A DNA stretch of 64,000 bases, from assembly GCF_026212465.1 (NCBI RefSeq), contig NC_080051.1:23973727-24037726 (forward strand). The letters run 5' to 3'. Below the pieces are notes generated by a model, which saw only the letters and a program-made list of their open reading frames with translations, did not search any database and was not told the origin of the DNA. Both the position numbers and the translations under genes were made by a program. Numbering within the stretch: position 1 is the stretch's first letter; each line of letters opens with the position of its first letter. Source of the DNA: Amaranthus tricolor (taxonomy: Eukaryota; Streptophyta; Magnoliopsida; Caryophyllales; Amaranthaceae). Below are positions 49,760 through 63,373 of this stretch, piece by piece.

Positions 49760-52700
49760 TCAATAGTAACTTCCGTAATATGCTTGAGGAACAGCACCAG
49801 GTTGTGTTTGTACTGGAGTTGCCACTGCAGGCACTGCGGTTACCGGTGCCACATATGCCTGTTGAGCCGGCTAAGAAAACAAGTACAATAGTTTAGATAT
49901 GTTTGCCACAAACGGAAAGTTTCTCGATTTAAATAGACATACAAATGTGCATAATTTAACAATTTCAACAAAATGAGTATTTCACATGAAGTGACATATC
50001 ACAGTTTTCCAAATGCAATATGATGGTACCTGTGCTGGGTATGTCGAAGGGTAAGCACCATAAGCAGCCGTTTGAGCTGCAGACACAGACACGGGTTGAG
50101 GAGCATAACCGCTTCCGTAATATCCAGTATATGCAGGCTAACACAAAGTTATAAAGATATATCAGAATGATGCATTAAAGACTAAAAGAGTAATTTTTTT
50201 GTCAGCTAGTGGCAAACCTGTTGGGCATAGGCAGGGTTATATTGCTGCCCTGCAGTCTGAGCAGTTTGTGGCCAAGGTTGTGCCTGTGGTCCATAACCTG
50301 ATGCCCATTGATTTTGAGCAGTAGGATATGCTGATGGGGTTGTTGAGGAAACACCAGAGTAAGATTTTGAAAGTTTTGCCTTGTCAGAAGTTAAAAAATC
50401 ATCAGCATTACGCTTTCTTGATTCTGACGATCTCCTATGGCGTAAAAACAGCCGGGCATGTCGATATTTAGCCTTCTTTAAGTATTGTACATCACCAAAC
50501 AGACCCAGAAACTGCAGATTAAAAAAAAACAGCATCACGACAATGTAAGCTCTTCACGGATATTTGCACACTTCAATGGTAAAAAATAGAGTGCACTATG
50601 GAACATGAAATTCAACTAAAGATAAATTTAGGTAGGGTAGAATCGTAGGTCATTCAAATGAATATAAAGTCAACCCCTATCACATTAGAAAGCCCTAACA
50701 AAATGTTGACATCCTTATCCAATGAAACGGCCCAAAACATGGTTTTTTACACCTTTAAAAATTGGGAAATCAATTCTTTTTTTTTGGGAAAACCTTTGCA
50801 ACGCAACCGGTGTGACACGTTGTGTCCTTGTTTTTAGTTAACTAGGAAATCCTTCACTAGCAGAAACAATATCCCAATACAAATATGATACATCTTCAGT
50901 TAGGACCTATGTTACTCGGACTCTTCAATTTGCTTCACGTACCCGTGTACGATCCTTGTTGCTCGGACATTGGTATGACACTTAGACACTTCATTTTAGG
51001 CATAAAATTGAATATTTAGACGTATCCAATACTTGGACACGCAACAATATCCAACAAAATACCCGAGTCTAAGTAACATAAATTAAGACCATGAATATGG
51101 TTTGCACTGGTGGATACCCAACAAAAAGTTATGCGGAATTGTGGTTAAAATTAACTCGGTATATTAGTCCAAGTGCACTGTAATTTCCTAATACAGCAAC
51201 AAAAATTATCCACCATGAATTAGTGCCTCGCATAATAGTGTCAATAAAGGACTTCTATTGGAGACATAAGGTCAAATGCTTCCTCTCAGAAAAATTGAGC
51301 ATAAATAATCAATTTCCCTTCAAATTACCATCAGCTTACTCATCTCAAAGAATCTCTACAGCACTTGTTTTATAGTTTATAAGACAATTTTCGTAAAGGA
51401 GGTAGGCTACAAGCTATCTGCAGTAACTATAGTTTTCCCTCTTCTGGAAGAAGAGCATGACCTAACTAGCGCACTTCATCTCCCACCCACCACAGATGAG
51501 TCATGCCTTTCGACAGATTACTTTCAAGGCATAAAAAGAGGAATTCCATGTGGGGGACAAAGCAGCGCATGCAAACCCACTAATCCCATTTTAACAACAG
51601 AATTTCTCATAACAGAGACAAAATAATCATTTTCACACCTTTCATGTCACCAAATAAAAAGTACTTACCTCCAAATATATGCTTGATAATTCTTCTCTTT
51701 CAAGTATACTCGCAGCATCAGAACTCTCAGGTGTTGGAGTGAGGTACTTTTCAACCAAGGAGTCTATATAATCTATTCTCTTTGGGGGTGACTGGATTGA
51801 TTCTAGATATAATAATGCCTGTATGATAGAAACTGTTTAGAGCAACACAAAATAATTTCTCAGGGACCTTTGATTCTACGACCAGGAAAGTTCCTGAAAT
51901 TCAGTTTCCTTTTCTTTATCTATTCCTGTTTCTCATATAAGTTCTCAGGGGTGAGTGACGGACTTAATTACCTCGAGAAGGGGCTTAGACATTTGAACAT
52001 GATCAAGTGCTCCAACTAGAATATCTCGAGCTTTTTCTGCATTACCATAAACCTAACCAAAAAATTGAAGCAAGGTAGAAACAACATCAGATCATTACAT
52101 ACAATGATACAAGAAACTTGCACAAAACTTTAAACGAGCCAGAAAGTCTTAGCAGTGATCGAGTAAATATAGGGGATATATTTTACAAAGATTAAAGTTC
52201 AAACTAAAACAAGCCACAATTAAAGAGTTTCCATAGCGCAAGTGCAGAAATTTAAATAGTGCTACTGGCTTCTTATCATCATGTCTAAATGCTTGTTAGA
52301 AAGAGAAGATGAGTGAGAGAATCAACTTCTCATTCAGATCTTCCTTCGTTAATGCCTTACGCCCTTATGAAGAAGAGCTAACATTTATTGAAGTGCATGA
52401 TGGACTCTGGCACAAGCCTTCTTTGGAGAAGACAACATCATTACTAGGGCAAGATGTTAACACATTAACCAGTCTCTTGCCTTACCAGTTACCCCACATC
52501 AAACTAAATAACTAGCTACGTAGCATTAATGCCAACATAAAATACAGAAAGTTATAAGACAGAAGCAACCTACCAGGTAAACAAATCGAGAATACTGAGC
52601 AAAAAGCATGGGTAAGGTTTGTGAATGTTCTTTTCCTTTCTCAATGGCAATAGCTTGTTCATATAACAAGAAAGCATCTTCCATTTTTCCCTGAAATTGG

Positions 52701-55700
52701 ATGGAAGCATAAGTTAGAAAGAATGTGGTTCCACTTGTTAGTTAAAACACCATACAAGAGAGTCTTACCAGCCTACGTTCCATATTTGCATGCTCAATGA
52801 TGGCCTCCAAAAGCCCAGGAGAAATCTCAGTGTGCAGAAGTTGATAGGCGGCATGAGCTCCAGGAATATCACCGCGCTGCTCTTTAAAGTGAGCAGCAAA
52901 AAGGTGAATCTCAGGTTGCCTCTGCACGTGTAAAAGTAAAATAATGAACAAAATCATCAAAAATGTAACATCCTTGTAAATGAGTATAGATAATCAAAGT
53001 TCAAAAACCAAAATCAAAAAGTGTAAGCTGTGAGGTCTCAAACACCATATTAAATATAGTACTGGACAGAAACTGGATTGAGAAAAGAAGCTACTATAGA
53101 AAAGATAATGAAACCAAGTAAGCCGAATACTCCCAAGTAGAGGATTACAATGGGCCGGGCCGGGCGGGTCAATTCAAAATTTAAATGGGCCGGGCTAGGG
53201 CGGATCAACTCAAAATTTAAACCAAGTTATCATATAAAAATATTATAAAAAAAAGTGGTAAAATTTTTTTCGCAACCAATTCCTAAAATTATCCAACCCT
53301 GCCCGACCCTTTACACTAAGGCCCACTAATGATCCGACCCGTTATTGACCTGACCCATCAAAATGTGACCCGACCCTTAACCCGTTGGGTTCCCAAGTCA
53401 CCATTCACTCTGCTACTGTCCTTAGTTTTGTAAGGTGTGAGGCACACTAACGCACTACGGTTCCACAGAGCCTAAGCTTTAGGTGCTAGGTGAAGGTGCT
53501 AACTTTTGAGTATGAGGGACCCAAAACCCAAGAAAAAGTGCAATAAAAAAAATCCAAAAAAAAAAAAACTCTTGAGAACACCCAGAAGAGAAGAGAATAT
53601 ATACCCAGTAGGTGCCCACATCAAATAGGCTAATATGGGGCTAAGACCAAAAGAAGGCGATCGACTTAGGCGTTATAAAGCACTCAAAGGCATTCGCCAT
53701 AAGGATTTACCTCGTGAAACCCTATCAAGTCGTCCAAGTCATTGCTCACCCAAGGCACTAGCCTTAGGCACCCTTAAGCGAGCTTCTCAAAACTAAGTTA
53801 ATGTCAATCAAAATACATCACTACATTTGTAATGCAAATTAAGCTTCCCATTTTCCCTACAATTCCCAACTGTTGCATAGCTAGTACTAATACACTGACA
53901 AAGAGCTATAGGCCTACAACAAACACCAAACATCTTAGACAGCTCTTGATATCACTAGCTCATGCAGAATATAGTCATGCCCTAATTTCATATACAATAA
54001 TAGAAACTGCATGTCTGCATTTATACGCCAATTATGTACCACATGACTACCAACCTCAAAATCTATACGCCAGATAAATGTTTTTCGAAGAAAAATATTT
54101 GTCAAAATGTCAGTGTTTTAGAAAATTAAAGCAACGGATATGAAATTTAATATTACAAGAATAACCACCAAAAAGCAGGACCTGATACCGAAACCAATAA
54201 TATGGACACTTCAAGTCTGCCCACTAACTCCCAAAAGGACACTTCCTTATTATTCAATTAATCCAAAGCTAATCAATTATTACAAGGGTGGCTCTATATA
54301 TAGCCTAAGCCTCAAGAGACAATTACAGAATAAATAATCTAGCTAACAAAACATAAGACTAATTAAATGAAAAACGTCGATAATGCCCTTAGATCCATTG
54401 ATCCAATTCATCACATTACCGACCGCCTGATGTTCCACCTTGCCCTCAAGGTGGATAAAAATTAGCTTGGCCTTCCACTGTTAGCAATGAGAACCAGGAT
54501 AAATGGTCAAGAAAAAATTTTCCGAAACTAGTTGACTTGAGTAGGTTATAAGAAAATTCAGTTGGGAAAGAATTCATAAAAATTGGTGTGTGAATTTGAG
54601 AAATAAAGGAGTCAAGACTTAAAAATTGAGTGGAAATATTTTGAATGAAAATTTTCCCATTTGTAAAAGGTGGGCTTAAAATGTTTTGGACCTCCCTCCA
54701 ATTAAATTTCAGAAACGTAACAACCCAGTTCATTCTAGAATCGCTAATGTCATCAATAACCCAGCTGACATCATCCTCATGTTCAAAAATTGAAGGTACT
54801 ACTCCTGTTCCCAGCTCTTTCATTTTCCATTCTCTCTCCTTAAAGCCAAACAACCCTAAGAAAACAACTCTTTCACAGAAACTCTCTTCCCTCACCATCT
54901 TCTTCATGCCGGCTACTACTCCGAACGGCGCCCAGAATTTTCTGGCCAGCTGCAGCAATTTTCCGGCGACCTCTTGCACCGCCCAAGAGCCGCTTTCTAC
55001 ACCCCCATTTTTCTCCTCTGTGCTCGATTTTGTCTTCTCTTTCATACCGGCCATTCGCCAGTCTTTTCCGGCGATAATACCCAATTCATCGGTCAACCAA
55101 CATGGTCCGTTGCCCTAATATTTGTCTCTGCCTTCTTCCAGACCATTACCTTTGACATCCTGTAATTTTTCAGCAACCTCTGAGTCCAAGACAAGTTGCT
55201 TTGGCATTTCCTGTATTGTAAGTGAATAATCTATTTTCACCTCCTGCTTCCTTGGGTCTTCGTCAACTTTTCCATTGCCGGCCAACCGCCCTAATTTTCC
55301 GGCGGTATTTTTTTTCATTTCCTTTGTTCTCTCGCTGGCGTATTGCCATGGGTTTCTGTCGACCACCTCAAATCGCCGTCTCTTTCCTGGTCCTCCTCCA
55401 GACTGCAACTCAAATGTGCTACCTTTCTTTTCTTTTTCTTTATTTTTGTCTCCATGACTTCTTTTTTCATTTTATTTTTTCTCACATACTTTCTGATTTT
55501 CTTTCTGTTTCTAGCATTTTCTTGATGCTTCTTTTCCATGGTCTCTTCTTGTTTTTTTATTCCTTCTTTTTTCCTCCAGATCTTTCCTTTTGTCTTTCTT
55601 TCTTGATTTCCTCTTGTTTTGTTGTGTTGAAATCCAATTTCTTCCTCTTTATTTGCACACTTCTTTTTCTGTCTTTTTCCACCACTCGACTCTTCGATGT

Positions 55701-58700
55701 CTCTTCCTCATCTGTAAGTTGAACCTTACATTTACGCAGTTCTCTAACCTCCTTCCTTTTATCTTCAACCTTCATACTCTCTTCATGGACATCTTCCTTT
55801 CTTTCTTTATGAAATACAAATGCCATTAACTCATCTTTCCTTTCTTGATGTAGGATGAGAAGTGAATAACCATCATGACTACATTCATGTTTCGGATCAA
55901 AACGTTCATCACAAATCTCAAAAATTCCTTTCCAAACTTCTCATAAATTTCTTTGGTGGATGTGGGTTTGAATGATTGAATTAAACCATTTTGGACAGCC
56001 CTTTGAAGCATGTCTGAAGGAGAAATTTCGGGCCCTAAACCCTCAAGAAACCCATCAAGATCATCTTGATTATTTTATGGACTTTTGCCATCATCGGTGA
56101 TTTTCCGGTCACCGGAATCGTACCGCTATGATACCATTGTAACAGATCAGCCGGGCCCATTACCGAAATCGATAGTATGGACACTTCGAGTCTGCTCACT
56201 AACTCCCAAAAGGACACTTCCTTATTATTCAATTAATCCAAAGCTAATCAATTATTACAAGGGTAGCTCTATATAGCCTAAGCCCCAAGAGACAATTACA
56301 AAATAACGACTAATCTAGCTAACAAAACATAAGACTAATTAAATGTAAAATGTCGAAAATGCCCTTAGACCCATTGACCCAATTCAATCAGAGCAACACA
56401 TGAACTATACATATATAAATGAAATTAAATACCTTTACAAAGACTTGGGTAGCACGAGCAAGTGCATTGTCTGCAAGATCGTTGCTTCCACTAGCTTCCA
56501 TACAGAAAATGTATCTTATCCAAAACTCGGGATAGTTAGCACATGCCACGAGGCATCTTTCATATAACTTGAAGATCTGACTTGCAAAAGAGCAACAAAT
56601 CAATCATTGCAACATGCATAAAATAACCAAAATACAAGCAATAGATAAAAAAGAAGAATCAAGAGAATTGCACATAAGGAGTACTCCATTGGCGGAAATA
56701 AGGAGGCCCCTCAAATATCAAAGGAGGGACCCTCCATGCCTGACAGATACATGGTTAGGATAAGAAGATACCTGCATTCATAACATTGGAACTTTTTAAA
56801 AAACACAACATTTTATTAGCAACACATCATGAACCCAGAACATTGACTCACAACGAGGGTTTGAAGTACTTATCCTTATAGAAACCATATCGAATGCCCA
56901 TGCTTTAGTCTCAGTACAATTTCCCGTTTTAATAGTTGCTTCATCCAACGATTTAGCCAAAAATGATGCATACGGTGCAGCAGATATAACTTAACTGTAA
57001 GTCAATATATAACAAGGAGCGCAACTAAAGATCTAGTAAATTAAGAATTTAAATATGATCACACGAATCAACCCAGGTACCTTGTTGAAGTCCCCTTCTC
57101 TTTCAATAAAATCCAGGTAGTTGTGCCAATTTTCTAGTTCTGCATCATTCAAGGGCCGCACATGGAAGTATGGCCTTCGGATAGCCGTTTCAAAACCAAT
57201 GATCTTAGAATCAAACTCCTTAGATTTCTTATATATCTCTTCTCTAACTGCAATATACTTCTCCAACTCTTCCGCTGCTGTTAAGCCAGCACTCACAGTT
57301 TTAGAAGATTCTTCTAACGCATCAGGATAAACCTCATTTTCAGATCCTTGAACATCAGATTCTGCGTTGGAAATAGCTGCGGTAGCTGCTGCTGCTTCTT
57401 CAGCAGTTCTAAGCTCTGCCAGAGGTCGACTGCTAGCTAACTCCTTGAAACTGCAAAATAGCATAGTGTAAAACCTTGATTAATAAAGAGCTTCAATATA
57501 TAAATTGCCCTGAATGCCATCAGAATAACTTCTCTGGCAACAATCTATGATGACTAGACCTGTCAAATCAGTTGGTCAGGCTTGAGCCTACGGGTCATAT
57601 ATTTATTTATTAAGATATTATTCTAATCATTTTAGAATTGTTTTAAAAAAAATTGTCAAGTAGTTTTGTTCGTTAAAATTCAAAATTAGTTTTTTTTATT
57701 ACATTAGGCTAAAAACAATTTTAAAGTCATAGTTGTAATAGTAAATTATAATAGGAAAACATTGATGTAGATCTCATAATTTTACCAAATTTTTGGAAAA
57801 TGGGCCTAGTCAGTGGATTGGGTGGTTGGGTCAAAATTTGAAAGATGTTCGATGTAAGATGACCGTATCATCAAAAACATTAAACATTCACACGAGTGGT
57901 ACACGATAATGACAAGACAATGACAGGCAATTCGTGAATCCTACGCTACGCTGAAGAGTATAAGTCCAAGGTCAACCAGAAACACTAGAGGGTACACATA
58001 CCAGCAAGCACCGTATCCTAAGCTTGTTTTCTTATACAACAAAAAATATCTGCGAAATGACCAGTAATGTTTCTTGGAAACTAATCTTCATATGGAAGAG
58101 CATAATCATAATAGGAACTGTTACACTCATTGCTCCAGAGAAGATTAAAGATGAATAGTAAGCTAGGCAGCAGAAAATTTGAAGAATAATAGAAAAGAAT
58201 TGCCATAAACCACTCTAATGAGGCAACAATACCTCAACATCTCTACATTACACAATTACAGGGTCTCCATGACTGAAAAGCCGACAGCAAGAGCCATTTT
58301 GGGATCATTCGCACAACCCCGCCCCAGCGCAATTGTTCTCCCGACAAATGAAAAAATAAGAGAAAACAAAAGACAAGCAAAATTGACAAGCATGTTATCG
58401 ATTCAACCTGTTTAACATGTCATTAGTACCAGACAATGGGTTCAAATGTAACTCACCTTGTAAAATAGCGATCCAATTGTTGATTTGGATTCTCCAATAT
58501 CCTGGTATATATCATGGCAAGACGTTCCCATTGCTGCTGTGTATATTCATATTCTATATACTTATCCCAAAGGGGGTAAGAGAGATAATCTGTTCCAACA
58601 TATGCCAATGCTCGCTCAAACAACCTGAAACAAAAGGAGAGCATGATGGGCTGATGGCCATATCACAATTAAAAATCAACATGATTCTTACTATAGATCT

Positions 58701-61081
58701 TTTATTTGACAAACAGGCCCAATGTCTTGGACGATAAGGAAAACACTTAAGACCACATGAAACTTCTAAAGAGCTCAAATATGCTGCATTTACCTTCCTG
58801 GAATACGAAAACTACTTCTCTGATATGGAGGCCATCTTATCTTAGCCCCTTAAGGCACGAGCTCTTCCCAGCAGCATTTTGAAAATTTGATACTTCTCAA
58901 ATTGTCAAAGTTAACAGAACAATTAATAATAAACTATGTGGTTCATGAAGGTGGTGTATTTGGGAGAAAGTATTTGTGAAGGAGAACCAAGGCCATTAGA
59001 AAACAAGTCAAACGAAAAAAAATACTTCTATGAGTTTGCAAGTCAGAATAACAAGATTCTGATGAAATTCCCCAAAACCTCTTTCACCATACACGAGAGA
59101 ATTGCTATCGCAGCCACACCAAAGTTGGGTTACAGAGCAGAATAGTCCATATCCACAATCAGAAATACCAGCATTCAAGAAGTCCTATGCAATAACACCA
59201 ACATTAACAAAAATTACCTTCTTACAGTTTCAGGATCTCCATATGTGGTGATTGTAAACCCACAATAGTGCAACCAAATATCCACAGAATATGTGACCCC
59301 TTGAACTGCTCGTTCATACACATCCACAACTTTATTAATATCTCCAAAACGAGCTTCGTGATCTGCATATTTCTTCCAATAACCATAACACAATGGGAAC
59401 TCCGCAAGAAAAGAATCGTAAACTTTGCGAATTTTTAAGATATTATCCTGCAAGTTGACACCTTAAGTCAAAATCAAATCGGGGAATCACATCCTATAAA
59501 TATATAGAAGGAAGCAATCACTATTAAAGAGTCTAAACTCAAAACTTGGATAACATGTAATCATACAGTTTCCACTTGCTCCTCAACAAGCTTCTCTTAG
59601 ACTAGCATCAATTAGACATTTTCTAAAAATCAACCCATCTAGCGATCCCGTATCAGAAATCCTTATAAATGCACATTGCTGAAGCCTAAAACAGAAGAAT
59701 GAACAAAGATACCTAAGATAATGTTACAGCCTTACAGGTGACAGTCATTCCATAAGCCTTTAATCACAGCACACCCTCTTCTCTTCAAAGAAAGATGTGC
59801 ATTTGACAAATTACCCTGCTCTAAAAAAGTATTGATTCCTAGTCCATCTTAAGTTTTAGACTTATGCCACTAACCAGTCAGTTGTTTGCTTGCAGCTTTA
59901 ACTGAGAACACTACATAATAAATAAGTTAAGATAGAAAAAACATCAAGAAAAACGACAAACCCTGAAGAATTTAAACAGAAAAGTGTCATATAAGATACC
60001 TGTGCCACCCTTTCTGTTTCTTCAAGCAATGAGGTCCATGCATTGAAATCTAAAGAATTGGTTTTCACGATGTTCCATAGACGTTCTTCTTCAGCTGATA
60101 AAGCTAGAGCAAAACACAAAATGAGCACATTAGACAATTACAAAGAGAAAAGGCAAAATTTTAAAAAAGGACAACTAAAAATCAGTGTTTGGAGTAAAGT
60201 CCCAAAAGGCAAGACACTATTACAGCCGCAGCATATACCAAGGTTTTAAATGCTGTATAACGCCTTCTCATACAATTATAATGTTATTTTTAGACACTAT
60301 ACAGTCATAAATAGTAATGTTGATTTGAAGTACATCAAGAACCACCGGACACCACCAGATAGCTGGCAAAGAAGGGAAAATAAGATTTACTACAAGATAA
60401 TAAACCTATTTTAATAATGAAGTGATGCAAAAAGGGTAGGTGGCCTTCCAAACAATGGACGCCAACATAACAGAGCTAACATCTACAATGCATTACTATA
60501 ATAGATCAATAGCTACTAGTTGTCATCATGATGCTTCTAAATTCATAAAATTTTCTCTTTTAAATCGGTTTTGGCAATTTTATCATTTGAGACAGGTCCT
60601 ACACGAGATAACTGTACACATGAGTTGAAATAGAACCTGCACCATCCTCAAGCTGTTGATCAGATATTGCTGCATGCACCTCATGGGAACTAGTAACGTT
60701 TCCATTTACCAGAGTAGCAACCATCCCATTTGCACTTGCATCATACATAGCTGTCTGGTTCACTTCCATCGATGTGCTTTCATCTGCTGCAGAAGTCTGG
60801 TTATTACCATCTTCCCCAATAGACGGCCTTGATTCCTCACCAGAAGTAGCAGAAACAGCTAGAGCAGTGGAAGTTGGATCAATGTGAGACATTCCAGTAT
60901 CTATATGAGTGCTTGCATGGACTGCATCAGTTGAATCTTCAGCAGGCACAGCACTTGTTTGAATTGCGGAATTATCAGGAGCTACTGAGTTGGCATCCGC
61001 ATAATCACTGGATTGATAACTATGGGGCATATCGCCAATAACAGTAGATGCCTGAGCAACAACAGTTTCGCTGTCCCCCAT
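49760..61081 (-). CDS. PRP39A: Pre-mRNA-processing factor 39 (U1 snRNP-associated, HAT repeats), 13 coding exons
   Basis: Exons, 5' to 3': 61081-60637, 60103-60000, 59447-59218, 58624-58457, 57450-57081, 56576-56433, 52921-52769, 52690-52574, 52052-51972, 51818-51669, 50511-50218, 50137-50030, 49870-49760; 824 codons, matching the size of plant PRP39a. After a Ser/Ala/Thr-rich leader (1-148), half-a-TPR repeats follow: [115 protein letters not shown] basic segment ([10 protein letters not shown]) and a Tyr/Gln/Pro-rich tail ending QAYYGSYY close the protein. PRP39 helps U1 snRNP recognise 5' splice sites; in Arabidopsis PRP39a loss delays flowering. All introns are GT-AG. Intron 6 is 3.5 kb because of a retrotransposon and other TE debris. 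Confidence 0.95.
50903..51085. mobile_element. MITE in PRP39 intron 10 (CCTATGTTACTCGGACTC ends)
   Basis: Left AGGACCTATGTTACTCGGAC, right inverse CGAGTCTAAGTAACATAAA; internal ACCCGTGTACGATCC. This end sequence is a widespread plant MITE type. Non-coding. Confidence 0.65.
53140..53800. mobile_element. Two degenerate TE fragments in PRP39 intron 6
   Basis: 53145-53400 is bounded by GGGCCGGGCCGGGCGGG and CCCGACCCTTAACCCG (inverted GC blocks around an AT core). 53440-53800 has AGGTGCTAGGTGAAGGTGC, AAGGCGATCGAC, CACTAGCCTTAGGCACC, typical of plant non-autonomous elements with internal GGCG/CGCC pieces. Exact ends unresolved. Confidence 0.35.
54170..56386 (-). mobile_element. Non-autonomous LTR retrotransposon in PRP39 intron 6, minus orientation
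   Basis: Two direct repeats of about 240-249 bp, 56138-56386 (5' LTR) and about 54170-54410 (3' LTR), share AACTCCCAAAAGGACACTTC, AAGCTAATCAATTATTAC and CATAAGACTAATTAAATG. Just inside the 5' LTR on the minus strand is TGGTATCATAGC (56136-56125), a near match to the initiator-Met tRNA primer-binding site. The internal 1.7 kb has no gag, protease, integrase, reverse transcriptase or RNase H. Instead it has lysine-rich frames with stops and shifts. The far edge of the 3' LTR and the target duplication are not clear. Confidence 0.75.
54446..56100 (-). pseudogene. Broken non-canonical ORF(s) of the intron-6 retrotransposon
   Basis: Minus-strand pieces in order: [20 protein letters not shown] and the frame to about 55826; a Lys/Glu-rich piece 55826-55557; pieces 55539-55315 and 55408-55115; then 55096-54446. 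They lie in changing frames with at least one in-frame stop near the start, so the reading frame is disrupted. I recognise no retroviral enzyme motif. It may be the accessory ORF of a non-autonomous family or captured host sequence. No function assigned. Confidence 0.45.
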
Positions 61082-61097
61082 GTTTAAAGTTGGTTAT

Positions 61098-61960
61098 GCT
61101 GCAGCAAGTTACGCTGCAAGAACATCGCAATAATCTTTTATAAACAAAAATGCAGAAACTAGAAGCTCACTAACCAATGCGTACATGTCAAACATTTTAA
61201 ACCAAATCAAACTTTTAGATTCTTATATAATCACCTAAACTGATTTGGCCAAAGATAATTCCATTAGATAACAACAGAATCTCACACATTATGAAAGATA
61301 TTGCCCAGGGGCGGAACCAGAAAAATGAACCAGAGATGTCGACAATTTTAAAAAAAATACATTCAAGTGCGTTAAAAAATTACATTGATATCGTACAGTA
61401 GGTGAAAATTTTCGGATCTTGAAATTAGTAGTGCCAAAAGACGATCCAAAAGTTAATTTTTTGAAATACCTATCCATTTGAACCGTAAATACCATCATTT
61501 ATTACGAATTCATTATTGAACTATCAAACTAAATAACTAATTAATCAAAATTATACAACCTTTAAACTATTTAACTAATTAATCATAATTGTCAATTGTT
61601 AAATTGGTAATAAGGTAAACAAATAAAAAAAAGAAACCCTAATTTTTTTAAGCCCTAATTTTACCCAAGAACTAATAAGAAAATTAAAAGCCCTAATTTA
61701 TCTAAATAGATAAACATGTAAAAACCCTAATTTTTAAACAAATAGATAAACTCATAAACATAAAGATTAAAGATAAACAAATAGAAATAGATGATTTATT
61801 TATTTACCTAAGAAGAGAAACTGAGAAAGAGAAGGGCTGGGCTGCTGCGGCCGAGCGGCGCCGGTGAGGGTTTTGGAAAAATCTGCCGACTGCGGCCTGC
61901 CTGACTTAGAGACTACCGACTAAAGTACAGAGTAATACTGTACTGGGAGGACTGTGGGAG
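61098..61960 (-). other. Predicted 5' UTR of PRP39 with a leader intron
   Basis: A donor (TCTTAG/GTAAATA) at 61808/61807 and an acceptor (TTGCTGCAG) ending at 61099 suggest a leader intron of about 0.7 kb; the first exon is roughly 61960-61808. The intron contains four AACCCTAATTT/GCCCTAATTT motifs (61633-61735) and a TE-like fragment starting CAGGGGCGGAACCAG (61307 onward). Confidence 0.4.
61305..61480. mobile_element. TE fragment in the PRP39 leader intron
   Basis: CCAGGGGCGGAACCAGAAAA is a common terminal sequence of plant non-autonomous elements; the opposite end is not found. Confidence 0.3.
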
Positions 61961-62079
61961 GAACAGAGAAAGGGTTTTTTTTTCTTGAAAATGAGAAGGG
62001 AGGGGAGGCAATGTCGTGAAAATGGAGAATTAGAAATTAAGGAAAAAGGAATTCTTAATTGGAATTGAGAGTAAATCAA

Positions 62080-62080
<1 letters not shown>

Positions 62081-62111
<31 letters not shown>
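62081..62111. repeat. Poly(A) tract, 31 bp
   Basis: Uninterrupted A-run upstream of the PRP39 promoter region; could be the tail of an old retroposon, but no body is recognisable. Confidence 0.9.
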
Positions 62112-62113
<2 letters not shown>

Positions 62114-63373
62114 AGTTTGTAGTTGTAATCTTCAGGTTAAAAGTTTTTTTTGTTTGCCAACTTATATCATTATATTTTTTTTCGTTAAAATTTAACTATT
62201 AATATCAATTGACATTATTGACTCTACACTTATCCATCCCTTGATATTGCCCAAATTGCATAGGCAAGCTATTATTTCTACAATCTTAAATCACAAGCAT
62301 TCCCACAAGTATCCAAATTAATATACAAAGGCTCACAAGTCCAATAAGTGGTTAAGTTTGTATACTTGTATGCCACATATTGCCCAAAATATAACTCACA
62401 CCAAATGAGGAAATGATTAAAGCTCGTCAAAATATACAAAATACGATTAAATGATTGTAATACTACCTTCTACTCAATTTATTAGTTTCATTTAGTTTTC
62501 GCACTTGTTGAGGCAATATTTTAACATTTAATACCTCTAATTATTCTTAATTAAAAATTATAAAAAATTAATATTAATAATCTTTATATTGAAACGAATT
62601 AAACAAGATCTTACATGACTATATTTTAACTTATAGGCTAAGAAAAATACAAATTAAAAATAATAAATAAATAGTAAAAATAAATAAATGAGACTAATTG
62701 GTAGAATATAAGGGAGTAGCAAAAAATAATTGCAATTTTCTACCTTCCCTCAACTAATAAAGTACACAAAGTTGCAAGAATTATAACATATTCCTTCCGT
62801 CAACCATCTCCCACTCACTAAAATTGGGGTGCTCTAAAATCAATTTTAAATTTTATTTAATATTTTAAATAACATGAATTTCATATTAAAATAACATTTT
62901 TTACATTTTGTCACATTTCTAAAGCCTCCTATTAAATGTAGTTTACGTTATGTTCCTCTTTCAATGACGGAACCAAAAAAAAGTGTTGTCAACATTTAAA
63001 ATAAGAGAAAAAAGTACACTCAAAAATGTAGAGATTGAATCAAAAAATACCCACAATCAGTAGTATCTAAATATACGATATAATTAGTTTTGAGCAAAAA
63101 TTAATCAACAGGACTTTGAAAAAAATAAAACCTTTGAGCAAATCAATACAATATAAACTCTAAACATGATAAAACCTCTGATCAAATCAATCTAATATGA
63201 AGTAATGGAATAATCAATCATCCATCACAATCGAAATCCTGTTATCTATAAGAGAATCGATAATATATCAAACAATCTTACATTTAACATTTAATCAAAG
63301 AAAACAAATTGAAACAAACAAATCAAGAAAGTTTAGGAAACAAATTACACAAATGGCAAGCAACTAATGAGTT
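62112..63373. other. AT-rich intergenic DNA, no gene seen
   Basis: Nothing recognisable on either strand apart from A/T-rich low-complexity sequence. Confidence 0.5.

Noticed and set aside
54645..55829. Plus-strand frames of up to 166 codons rich in Phe/Ser/Leu
   Set aside because: They are the complement of the lysine-rich minus-strand frames of the intron-6 retrotransposon.
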